A DNA stretch of 64,000 bases from Asparagopsis taxiformis (Eukaryota; Rhodophyta; Florideophyceae; Bonnemaisoniales; Bonnemaisoniaceae), in contig JALQPE010000192.1 in the NCBI GenBank assembly GCA_030407315.1, positions 124,001 through 188,000 on the forward strand, in the 5' to 3' direction. This document shows positions 9,651 through 20,400 of this stretch, piece after piece. The translations under genes and the position numbers were made by a program. Within the stretch, counting starts at the first letter, position 1. Every line of letters starts with the position of its first letter. A model generated the notes under the pieces. The model was not told the origin of the DNA, did not search any database, and saw only the letters and a list, made by a program, of their open reading frames with translations.

Positions 9651-10754
9651 GCTATGTGCTCTAAACCGATTCTAACAAGCAGAAAGAATCCACTCCTTCA
9701 TGACGATGCTCTCGAATTGAGTGCAATGCAACGGACTCCCTCCAGGAGAACGACAAAGCATCGTCTTTTGCAAGACATTTTCGTACGAAAAATAATCGAA
9801 ACACATATTTGACTTTAACCTAACAGCTATCGCGAGCACCGTACTCAGCTAAATTTCCTCTGTAATTTCCTTCCTCCAACCAATCAATAGCCGCTTGGTC
9901 ACAGGCTTAAAAGCCTTCCACTATTTGTCCTATCCATCGAAGAGGGTTCGATCCAGGCCTTGATGGGTGTGGAACCCGAGAACTTGAAAATGGAACATAT
10001 TGCGACAGAGATGAGATGTCATTCTCTTTCGTTTACTTTTTTCTAACAAGATTCTAAACGTCTACGCAGCGGAACGAACCCAATGTCGTCCGTCCGTTTT
10101 CAGCCCGGTGAGATGTTTTTGCCATTAACGGAGGTGGAGGCGGCTATGGAGGAAGCCTGCGGTTCGGGTATTCTTTCCATTAACGGAGGTGGAGGTGGCG
10201 GCTATGGAGGAAGCCTGGAGAACATGTGAGATGTCAGTACCCATGGATCACAAGAAAAACATGTAGAGGTCCAGTTTGGATATTGTTGCCATTAACGGAG
10301 GCGGAGGAGGCGGCTACGGAGGAAGCCTGGATAACATGTGACTCACATCTTGGAGATGTCAGTACCCATGGATGAGAAGAAAGCATGTTGAGGTGCGGTT
10401 CGGATATTCTTTCCATTAACGGAGGCGGAGGAGGCGGCTACGGTGGAAGCCTGGAGAAGAATAGAATAGTCCTATACCCATGGATCACAAGTAGACGTAG
10501 TTGGGCTCCTTTTCGAAGCCCATTCGTCTCTTGAATAAATTTAGCACCCAAATCATATACGATTGCCGAGTTGACACCCCGTATGTCTCGTTGGTAGAAA
10601 TAGCAGGGGTTCCACCACTCAGCTGGCGGGAAGTAGTTACTGATTATATGAGATATGGCTTAGCTCCCGCCAAAACCGATAGCTCTGGGCTCAGGTTCTC
10701 CAAATGTGGTTATACGAATGTGTTCTGACAATGGTAGAAGACGAATATCTGCAT
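9651..10754. repeat. Unique spacer with four Gly-rich-coding direct repeats
   Basis: No convincing gene. Four copies of a 38-45-bp G-rich repeat begin with CATTAACGGAGG at about 10121, 10177, 10290 and 10413. Read on the plus strand the core encodes I-N-G-G-G-G-Y-G-G-S-L with a variable number of Gly codons. The last three copies are spaced 113-123 bp apart, and the spacers share TACCCATGGAT and AAACATGT motifs. I see no long reading frame connecting them; they could be remnants of repeated exons. Confidence 0.6.
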
Positions 10755-10935
10755 CCTGATTTGAATTAAAATTTGGGCTATTCTCAAAAACATGCACATG
10801 TGAACATGTTTTTGAGATGGGGGTGTGCCGTACGGCACAATCGACCGCCGAAATCGATGTTTTTTGCAAAATTTTTTCTGCCCGAAATTGTAGAATTTCT
10901 GGGCTGGCCAGCAATGCATCTGAGTCGGACATCCC
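10755..10935 (+). repeat. Subterminal repeat copy
   Basis: Fifth copy, same orientation, with both palindromes. It ends at GGACATCCCCACGTCC, so its terminal block is diverged. It lies upstream of the methyltransferase gene and may hold or flank its promoter. Confidence 0.75.
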
Positions 10936-11268
10936 CACGTCCAGTGGCCGTCCGGATGTCGCTCACCTGGTAAGCGTGAGGCACCTGTGACAACCTATGT
11001 GACTGGCGGCCTTGCAGTACAACACTCAAAGGCAGGGAATCACAATCTTTTTAAAATTTTTTCTCTACCACGTATCCGTCACAACTTATTACCTACACCG
11101 GTTACGGGTTTCAAGACCTTTCCAGTGCTGTGTACCCGTATACTCTGTTCCGTTCGATATCAACCAGTGTTCCTCACGAAAGAGTGCAAACGTCACGAGA
11201 TACGTCGTCAAATTTGACTGTCTCGCCGAGCGGTCGCCATCCTGTACCGAATTTCCACTCATTCCATT

Positions 11269-14200
11269 ATGACGAATAAGCGCAGGCGCAACAGCAATCC
11301 GATCGTTGACGACGCAACCGTGCCAATTCTGCGCGAACCCGCTAGCCCTTGGGAGGATTCTAGTGACATGGGTACACGTCGAAACGTAGGTCGCGCCGCC
11401 CGCGAAACTACTCTCGCTGGCAAAGACTTCCTCCGCCTCTTGCTGGATTTATTCGCCCACTCAAGTTTCGCAGACTTGACGGACAAGCCGGGAGGTTTCA
11501 CATACGCGGACCTTGGCGCTTGGGTTGCGCAGGGCACGGAAGAACAATTTGTGGCGCTGCAAGGTCGACTCAGCATGTCCTTCAGCGGTCGTTCGAAGAA
11601 TGCTGGAGTCGAGGCGGATGTTGCCGAAATCGTCATGGCAGAGATGAACGTTGAGCGAGCCAAGCAGATTGTTCGTCTGGCATTACCCATTGCCGAGTTT
11701 TCAAGAAAGCAGATGAGCGTATCGGGCAATGGGTTGAGCACTGCATCCTTTCTGGGATCGTGCCGCAGACCTTCCTTATTGGATGTAACATGCTTCCTTC
11801 GCCACTACAGGCGCCGCAGCGCGGGGAACCAAGCGCCTTCGTTCTTGCTCCACCGGAAACGTTCGAGGTATTGATGTATTTCCAAGCGTTGTCTATCATC
11901 CGAAATCACAACAAGAACCTGCCGCGTCGCCGAATAGGCGATGCGGCCGAAGAGGGGAACGAAGCCGCACGCGTCCCAGCCCATCGGAAAAGCACTAATC
12001 GAGCTTGTTACGTGGTTCAAGTTTTATACCATGCTTGGACCGATGTGGCCTACGCCGCAAAGTTTTCCAGCTTCGAAGAGTTGATGGCGCCGTACATCAT
12101 TTTCGACAGCAGTGAGCATTGGTTTGACGTGCTCGATGAAGGTCTATTCGCACCGATGGAGCAGAAGCTAGATCTCTACCACAACAAAGCTCCCCTATCT
12201 CATCCTGATGGATATGGTGGAAAAGTAGAGACAAGAACCAGTGCGCAGCACAGTGCATTTAGGGACCTTGTGAGGAAGTTCTTCGACCGGTTGCAGTTTC
12301 TTATCGTCAACCCGGACCTGTACACCTGGCCGGAGTCCGACCGCTGGGGGGCGCTGGAAATATACTTCTCAAGCGGAAATCCGGACAAGCTGCCAGCGTA
12401 CTTTGACACCCTCGACGAAGACGTTATGGCTGTCCTCCGCCCGGCACCACAAGCCGCGGACGCAGAAAAGGTCCCCAAGCCGGTTGATGACACTCCCACT
12501 CGTCGCAACACAGGAGGGAGAGGTTTGGTTCCGTCGACAAGACACACAACCAGGCTTCAACTTGGACCTGGGAGGACCAGTCTTACTGCCCAAGGGCCGT
12601 CTCCCCCGTCACCGTCACCCCATGCGACAGAAGAGCAGGAAAGTGAAGGGCAGGCTCTCGCAAAGGACTTTCTTTCGAAAATGAGTCAGTATTGCCGGGT
12701 GTACGACGTCCCTTTCGAAGATTTGGTCAGTGCCGACGAGAGCCGAGAACACGTGCCCATCACGGGCAACGTTCAGCTCATTCTGACTGATCCGCCCTAC
12801 AATGTTCGTCGTAAGAGGAACGATTCCAACTCTTCGTACGACAGGCTAACTGCAGAAGATATGCAGGCTAGCATCGAAGTGTTTGACGAGCTGTTGCGCC
12901 CCGGTGGCCACGGCATCGTGTTCTGCTCCGTTTTGCAGTTCTACGAATGGTTCCATTACTTGGAAACGTACAAAGGACCGCAGTCAGAAGGCCCAACCGA
13001 TGCTGCTGCCAGTGATGACGGGTCGGATGAAGAAGAGGTTACGTCCATGAATTCGGACTCCGAAGCATCGCAGCACAGTGGCGAAGAAAGTGCGGATGAG
13101 GAGGAGGACGAGGAGGAGGAGGACGTCGTTCGGAATTCAGTTTTCTTCGTTGACGAGGTACCTCTGTTGTTTGTCCGACTACCTGGGCACCTCTATCAAA
13201 TGCCGGGGCGGAAGAGGTACCAACGCATGAACATGGCAGAGGTCGCTATCCACTTCTGGAAGCGAGGTGTTCCGTTCAAGACCGGAAGCGAGATGGTGGC
13301 CTATAGGAACCACGGATACATGGACGGCACGTACCCGGCGTGGTGCAACGTCACCATCAATATGCCCGCCATCGATTCGAATGAGATGGTGTGGCGAACA
13401 AGGAGCACAACCGGTGCTACGGTCAGAGTTCGTGCAGAGCAGAAGAGCGTCGCTCTCATGATGGAGTTGATCAGCCAGCATTCACAGCCTGGTGATATTG
13501 TTGTCGATCCATTCTCTGGCACTTTCGCAACGGGAAAAGCAGCTATGAGCTTGCCTGAGCACCGTGTTTTCGTCGGCAGTGACATGGACAAATTGTGTGT
13601 GGTACGATCGCTTCCAAAGCTGTGTGCAGTCATGTCACGTGTAATTCTTTCAAACAACACTGACATGAGGGTCACGACAGAAGCGAAACAGAGTGCTGAG
13701 AAGTTCTTGGCGTCCCCCTCTGTCACGATGCGTACGCAGAGGGAACGCAGGATCATCGAACCCCCACCTGGCCTTCCCCTGTACCAGAGGTTCCCGAAAT
13801 ATATTCGGCAGTACCTCTGGCAGCTGTGCCCAGAGTCGATTGCGTCGCGCGAGCACATGGAGAAACCGGTACATTATTGGCCACCTTCCCTGCGCCGCTG
13901 GTTGCAAACTGAAAACCCTCGCGTGATGCGGGCACACGATTGTGTTGCGAAAAAATTGAGCGTTCGACCATCGCTGATTAAGCATCCAAATGCAGGAAGA
14001 GGGCTCTTCGCTGAACAGACATTTAATGTTGGCGACGAAGTATGTGCATACTACGGAACTGTTGTGTACTCTGATATGAGCAAGGAGTCGATGAGGTTCG
14101 CGTACGGAGAGGGTCACATGGCGATAACGAAGGAAACATTCTTGATGTATGCCATCAAGCTGTATGCAACAGCGGAGGACGACGAAAACATCGAGCATCC

Positions 14201-14468
14201 AATTTGGATTGTTCCGGCTCCGTTCTGTTCGGCGCAGTTCATCAACGACCCGCGGTATTTGCGAGGTGAGGACACTCCGGCGGAAGACACCAGGCGGATG
14301 GCCAACGTCGAGTTTGTCGAGAACTACAGCAGCGGTTCGACGGGGAAGAAGCTCAAGGCGAAGGACCTAGAAAATCCGAAGATCATTGTAGTACGTGCAA
14401 TCCGCGATATCCGTCCGGGGCAGGAGCTCTACGTTCATTATGGGACAGCGTTTAGAGCATGGAATTAG
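11269..14468 (+). pseudogene. Beta-class DNA amino-methyltransferase fused to SET domain, one frameshift
   Basis: About 1065 residues from the ATG at 11269. The first frame stays in a protein-like phase until a T-run near 11700, after which the sensible reading continues one frame over to 14468. One missing base in this run would explain the shift; a tiny intron or recoding is possible. TDPPYN (about residue 506) is the catalytic motif of N6-adenine or N4-cytosine methyltransferases. Motif I, DPFSGTFATGKAA (about 744), follows it, which is the beta-class order. Between them lies an acidic, low-complexity insert (13020-13130) in the target-recognition region. From about 902 comes a SET domain: AGRGLFA, FINDPR...NVEF and GQELYVHYG, as in protein-lysine methyltransferases; no Cys-rich post-SET is visible. 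The predicted role is writing DNA and protein methyl marks. DPPY favours adenine, but N4-cytosine is not excluded. Confidence 0.8.
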
Positions 14469-14689
14469 GGTCACGAAAGATGTTTTCATTTCGACTACAA
14501 ATAAAGCTACGTTCCAGAGTTGAAGTATATCATATAATGCAGAATGTCCAGCCACCATTAGTCCAGGGTGAAACCTATTGAGCAGTACTCGCCTGTCAAA
14601 AACCAATCGTTCACACTCTAGGTGCACTTCGTCCGAGCAGTGAACCTGACTGCTTGGTTGCTGTTATGCGTGCAGATGCAAAATACAAG
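14469..14689. other. Downstream region of the methyltransferase gene
   Basis: Short A/T-rich stretch with AAATAAAG near 14500, a possible polyadenylation signal shortly after the stop codon. No other feature seen. Confidence 0.4.
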
Positions 14690-14905
14690 ACCAAGTTGAA
14701 ATGGACGCCCGGTGGATGTCCAGCTCAGTTGCATTGCTGTCCAGCCCAGAAATTCTACAATTCAGGGCAGAAAAAAATATTGCAAAAAACATCGATTTCA
14801 GCGGGTCGATTGTGCCGTACGGCACACCCCCATCTCAAAAACATGTTCACATGTGCATGTTTTTGAGAATAGCCCAAATTTTAATTCAAATCAGGACGTC
14901 TTCCG
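14690..14905 (-). repeat. Subterminal repeat copy, inverted
   Basis: Sixth copy, in the opposite orientation to the others. It lies between the methyltransferase and coiled-coil genes and keeps both palindromes. Because the repeat is inside the element as well as near its ends, it may regulate the genes rather than serve only as a transposition site (inference). Confidence 0.8.
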
Positions 14906-15128
14906 GACATAGGGGTGCTCGCGGCCTAGCTCTACAGCTGTAATTGTACCTCAATAAATACTGTTGATGACTGCCTACCGTATACAATCTGGGCTGTTGG
15001 CGTATTCTCCGGTACTTGACCTGACCTGAACGTTCATCGCAGACCGTTGTGGTTACCGACACTATACAGCAATCTTTTTTGTATCTCGTGCAACTCAATC
15101 CTTCCATCGCTTCCGGGAAGGCTTCATT

Positions 15129-17414
15129 ATGCCGCCGCGTATTGCGAAGAAAGCTCCAAAGCCTCCGGGCCTCCAGAAAACCCGGTCAGCAGCTGCTGTA
15201 TCGAGTGCCCGACAATCCCGTGCGAAGAAGCGGTCTGGGCCTACCGGCAGCATTGAACCGCGGTCCGGTAGTCGCAAGACGGACCGGCGCAGAACTGGGG
15301 ATCCGCAGCGAGAAAGTGAGGAAGGAGGAACGGCGCGGAGAGAGATGGGGCTTGACCGAGGCAAGCGTGCTCGCAGGGACAGTGAACATCATGATGATGA
15401 CATGATAGTGGCTCAAAACATGTTGGAATTGCGGCAGAGTGCTATGGCAAAGGTAGTTCCTCCCGGGTTGGCAGATGCGGAGGTGCTGCAGACGGAGTCC
15501 CAGCCGGGGGTTCGCGAGACACTGGAGGCTGTGACCCCCACTGCGCCAACTATGCCGAGTACATCAGCCCCAGCAGGTAATGCAGTCGGGGACCCGAGGA
15601 TAGCGGCAAGGGATGTTGTTTCTGAGCAACGTTCACAGGATGCCAACTATCATCGGCGGTCAGGTGGTACTGAGGGGAGAGAGCAGCCGGAGTGCGGGCC
15701 TCGTCACAACAGACTGTCATTGGTGCCAAATATGCGCGTAACGCCCCCGCGACGTCAGGCTATTGCCGATGGAGGACATCATATTCCCGATAGCGTGGGA
15801 GATGGGGGGACGGTGAGGGCAGAGAGGTTGCATCCGCCGGAATCCATCGATTTAATGGCGAGTCGCATCAATGCGCAGAAGAAGAAGATCGCGGAGCTGG
15901 AAAAAAAAGTGTTTAGCCAGGACATAGCAAACAAGGCGCTCACCACGGAGATAGTTGCGTTGGAGGCTAAGGTGAAGACTCTGCAGGCGGAAAATGCCAG
16001 CCTTACTGCAATTGCGAGAACAGGTAGAATCAGTGATCACGGTGGCGGTAAGTCGAACATACAGAAAGCCATTCCTGTGAAATACCTTGGAGTTCTTAGG
16101 GCGGTTGAGGAAAACCTGACAAAGTGGTGCAAGAACGAGACTATGGAGCTGGACCCTATAGCGGAACAAACGCAGAGACGTTGGACTGGACGTACCATCG
16201 AGGTAGAGCCGGTAGAAGGGACACTTTGGAGCGAAAACGGTGTAGGATATATTGCTACCCCTCCGGGCTATATCATCAAGAATCTGCAGTGGTATACACC
16301 TTCGTACAGAGACGAGAGTGATCTGCTGAATGACTTGGTGCGACACGTACTGCGTCAAAGTCCGTGGTGTGATGTGTTTTCCGATGAGGAGCAGCGTGTG
16401 TGCTGTCAAGAGGCTGTGGCGGGGAGCAAGGAATTGAAAGTGAAGGTGACGCAGAAACTGTCCGACGTGATGAGTGCACGGAAGCGTAATGCGAGGGACA
16501 GATTGTTCGGTTCGCTGGGGTACACGAAATTAATGTCTAGATGCACGACGCTGACGACGCGAGCTGAGATGGACGAGCGAGAGGATCAAAAGCGCGAAGC
16601 GTCTGAGAAGCTTTTGAAACGGGAAAGCAACGGTGATTTGGATATGGGGAGGTGGCGAACGGCACCGTTCTCAGAGCTGCGATACAGCAAAGGCATGGTT
16701 CCTGACAGCTTCGAAATGGAAGTGAATGGTGATGCATGGTTTAACAACCGAGTAGCTGTGAATGTGCTGGACATCTTCAGGGGTTATTCGATACGACCAG
16801 AACAAGTAATGGACATAGAGACGAGCATACTAACGCTGGCGCGCCTGGATGCTTGGCTAGTGACTACTGTGGAGTGTTTGGATGAACCGAAGGGGAAAGG
16901 AGGTGCACGGCAGAAGGAGTTTACAAGGCGGTACAGTCAATATGTGGGGGTAGCTTTTCAGCAATTAGTTGGTATGGTGGTGTACTGCATGTCTTGTCTC
17001 CAAGGCTCGCAAGCAAGGGAAGAAACGGACGTTGTCGAGAGCGAACAGCGGACTAGTGCACAGTCACGGCATGTGTTTGCAAGCCGTACTGTGACGAGAG
17101 AGGCTGTTGAAGTGTGGCAAAGCGGAGAGGGGTCTGGAATTGTTCATGTCGTTGATGATGTAAACCGCTGCTCATCACTTGTTCTAGTGTCCGAGGATTG
17201 GATTCAATCGCATATTACGTCAAACCTCGGTGCTGTAATGGATTGTGTGATTGCGCAAGGACTAATTGGCGCAGAACTTTTCGTCGTTGACCCATATGCT
17301 GGACACCTGAGTGCAAACCTGAATGTCGAAATCAATGCCCCACAGTATGGGGGCATGGAGCGGCGCCATGCAGCCACTGCTGATAACGGTTTTGGCGTAA
17401 TGGAGGATGGTTGA
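15129..17414 (+). CDS. Coiled-coil protein of unknown function
   Basis: Intact 761-residue ORF starting at the ATG of MPPRIAKKA. Residues 1-235 are Pro-, Arg- and Ser-rich with basic patches, probably disordered and perhaps nuclear. Residues about 241-297 form a clear heptad coiled coil (KKKIAELEKKVF...LEAKVKTLQAEN). Residues 310-761 look globular, with conserved-looking Trp/Cys/Tyr but no motif I recognise. The region around 440-500 is highly charged and helical. It is co-oriented with the methyltransferase gene, 660 bp downstream, and converges on the transposase gene with 77 bp between stops. Possible roles are an accessory transposition protein or a structural partner of the modifying enzymes; neither is shown by sequence. 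Confidence 0.7.
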   Translation: MPPRIAKKAPKPPGLQKTRSAAAVSSARQSRAKKRSGPTGSIEPRSGSRKTDRRRTGDPQRESEEGGTARREMGLDRGKRARRDSEHHDDDMIVAQNMLELRQSAMAKVVPPGLADAEVLQTESQPGVRETLEAVTPTAPTMPSTSAPAGNAVGDPRIAARDVVSEQRSQDANYHRRSGGTEGREQPECGPRHNRLSLVPNMRVTPPRRQAIADGGHHIPDSVGDGGTVRAERLHPPESIDLMASRINAQKKKIAELEKKVFSQDIANKALTTEIVALEAKVKTLQAENASLTAIARTGRISDHGGGKSNIQKAIPVKYLGVLRAVEENLTKWCKNETMELDPIAEQTQRRWTGRTIEVEPVEGTLWSENGVGYIATPPGYIIKNLQWYTPSYRDESDLLNDLVRHVLRQSPWCDVFSDEEQRVCCQEAVAGSKELKVKVTQKLSDVMSARKRNARDRLFGSLGYTKLMSRCTTLTTRAEMDEREDQKREASEKLLKRESNGDLDMGRWRTAPFSELRYSKGMVPDSFEMEVNGDAWFNNRVAVNVLDIFRGYSIRPEQVMDIETSILTLARLDAWLVTTVECLDEPKGKGGARQKEFTRRYSQYVGVAFQQLVGMVVYCMSCLQGSQAREETDVVESEQRTSAQSRHVFASRTVTREAVEVWQSGEGSGIVHVVDDVNRCSSLVLVSEDWIQSHITSNLGAVMDCVIAQGLIGAELFVVDPYAGHLSANLNVEINAPQYGGMERRHAATADNGFGVMEDG

Positions 17415-17491
17415 AATTAGTGCAGTAAATGTGACGTTGACTAGAAGGCTTATCATGTAGTACATTATCAATAGAGTGCTGCGATTTAGAT

Positions 17492-20400
17492 TTATTCTTC
17501 TTCATTATCATCTGTGAACTGGTAATCAGTGTTGGTGTAGAAGCGGTTGAGATAGAAACGGTGGTCCGACCAGTGCATTTGTTTCGTAAATGGCTTGACT
17601 GGAAAGTTACTTCGTACGATGTGCACGGTGCCAGATATAGTAGATGCAGGAATGAGGTCAAACCAAGGACCACCTGCACTGTGGGATGCAGTGTCATTGC
17701 TGTCAACGGATCCGTTGTCCGGGTCCCATGTGGACCACTTTAAACAAATGCACCCAAGTGATTTTTCCACAGCGGTTTTTGGGGCAAAGCAGGTCATATA
17801 CTGAACGAAAGCGAGTTCTACAGGTTGAAACAGGTTTGGAGACTGCAGGCGTACCAGTGCCAGGACGCGCCCTACCCATATGGTTCTGTAGTCATCGGCA
17901 GTTCCGGAGATGACGACAAAGGAGTACTGCGATCTCTTTGCGGGGCCGAATGATGAAGTTGCAAAGACGCGCTGCTGCTTGTGCCTCGACACGTTTGTGG
18001 GGCGAAGCATGCCACTGTGCGGGTCAAAGTCGTCGGCATCTGGGACGTACCCTCCCATGACGTAGGCGGACTTTACCACGGTGACGGAAATGTCCATGTC
18101 ATGTATTGGAGGGCCTTCTGCCGTGGCGCGCAGTCTAGCGAGGGTGAGGAACGCTTGTGCAGCTGTGTCACCGAGTTGCTGGAATAGCGTTATGGTGCCA
18201 GACGGGAACGAGGAGTTGTGCAGAGGCAAAAGAGTGGCAGGATCGGGCTGTCCGTCGATATCTGCAACGAGGAGGGTTGCATCCGGCAGCAGGGAGGCAA
18301 AGTCGTGCAGTGCAACGGTGAATCCGTCGCGAACGAGTACTGCACCGTCTGTGGGCGATATCATGCGTGGGTTTCCCAATTTGTTCGATGGGGTGTGACC
18401 AGTTGGAGTGGCCAAGGAGAATTCCATGTGGCGAATAGTCTCTTCCATGGCTGTGGAGCGCCTTCGAGAGGTTTTCCTATAACTCTGTTTGAACAGAAGA
18501 TGCGAGTGTTCGTAAGGGCCTGCATCAATATGTTCCAGGGCGCCATATCTCTGCAAGTCACCGGGAAGATGGTCTAGAAGATGGAACTTGAAAGTTTTGA
18601 GACCTGTGGTGTGGAATGGGCCGAGGGTGGAGAGCATTGATTGTTTGAAATAGGAAATGGAGTTTTGGAGGCTTTCTAGTTCGGCGGCAGTCCAGTGCTT
18701 GATGCGACCGCGTTTCATGACCCATGCGACGAGGTCAGAGTATTGCGTGCAGATGGAAGTGAGGGGGGCTGTATCTACTTCGTCACAGCATGTGTCAATG
18801 AATGCTGCGATGAAAGGGAACACCATGTCGACATGGTGATAGTCTTTGGCTGCGAGCATGCCGCGTATGCCGTCCTCCGTGAAGAGGCCGTTCAAATTGG
18901 TGCCCTTCTCACCCTTGGAGAAGTCGACATGAAGACCGGTGATGTAGTAGTCGCGTTCGATAGCGGACAGAATGCTGTTTGAGCCGGCGAGGATGGATTT
19001 TTTGACCTTCTTGAAGGTGCGAGGTGTCCCGGAACGGGAGGCAGTGGTGGTGGTGAGGTCTGGGGAGCTGAGGCGGTGGACAATGCACTGTTTGATGAGC
19101 TTTGAGATGCCGAGGTGGAGATTGTGCAGAGGCTCGAAGGAGAAAATGTTGTAGGGGTCTAGGGGACTGTTGGTGGGTAAAAGAGCGGTCGATTCGAGGA
19201 CAGAGTGTTGTTCGAGGAGGGAGAGAGCTTCGAGCGGAGCAGTTGTATGCTCCTGAGCGCTCTCTTGGCGTGCAGAGCGTGTATCATCGAGGGAGCGGGG
19301 CTGGTGTGGCGCGCTGGATTCAAGTTGAGTGGCGGGGATGTAGCAGCGGTGGCAGGGATGTGTGGTGGTAGTGCTGTTGCGAGTGCATGACAGCTCTTTG
19401 GCCTCTGGAAAGTCGCAGCAATAATTGGCTAGGATGGGAAAGCATTGGCGGGCAGTTGCAGTGGAGTCTGTGCAGGGGAACCCGGAAGAGAACGCGGTGG
19501 ATAGGGACGAAAACACTTTTTCGAGTGCTTTATGAAGAATATCAATTTTGCGAGCGCGACTAGCAGAACTAGAGGTTGTCGGCATTTCATCACCGAACAA
19601 GGCGTTGGACGAAGGGTTAACAATGTACGGAAGATACCCGACGATGGTGAGGCCGGTACGGATGCAGTGGCGACGGAGGGGGGCGGAGAAGTTGAGCAGT
19701 GTGACGTGTATGGGGTATGCGACGATTGCGGAGCTCTTGAGGCTTGTGCTGCTCTTGTCGGAGTACACTTGGAGGAGGCCGGCAAAGGAGGAAGGTGTGG
19801 GATCAGTTTCCTCTGCCCATACGACCTGTGGATCTTCCGAGAGCTGCACGCGCTGTCTAGTAACCTGGTGCAGCGTTTTCGCGAATTCTGTGTGTAGGGG
19901 ATGAGAAAATATTGCGGTGCCGTCTGGGGCGGTCTGTGGGGAGGGGTGGAAGAGAGTATTTTGGTCGTTAGCCAGTGCTAACTGCCTGCGGAGCATGTCG
20001 ACTGGGTCGCGGAGGTACAGCTGTGCCGAGTACTTACCAGTTTTGTCTGGAATGATGTGGCTCTTGTAACCTTCGGTGCGGAAATGTGTTTCGACCATGG
20101 AAGCGGTAACGTGGCGACATTCTTCTACGGTGCGAACGGCGCTGTTGAACTTTTCTAGGGAGAATGCGGGGTCTTGTAGGATGGTGATGACTTCGCTCAC
20201 GCGGCCAGCGCCGGCCTTGTACTCGAGGGTTGTGAGACTGGCGGCGAGGGATTGCACGAGGAGGTCTGCGCGGGAGGGGGTTGAGGTTGGTGGCAGTGGA
20301 GCGTCACAGGGTGAGTCGCTGGAGGAAGCACGACAAGATTCTGGGTCTGGGGAGCTGGGTTGCGGGGAATCATGGTCGCCGTTTCGAGCAGGCTCATGGG

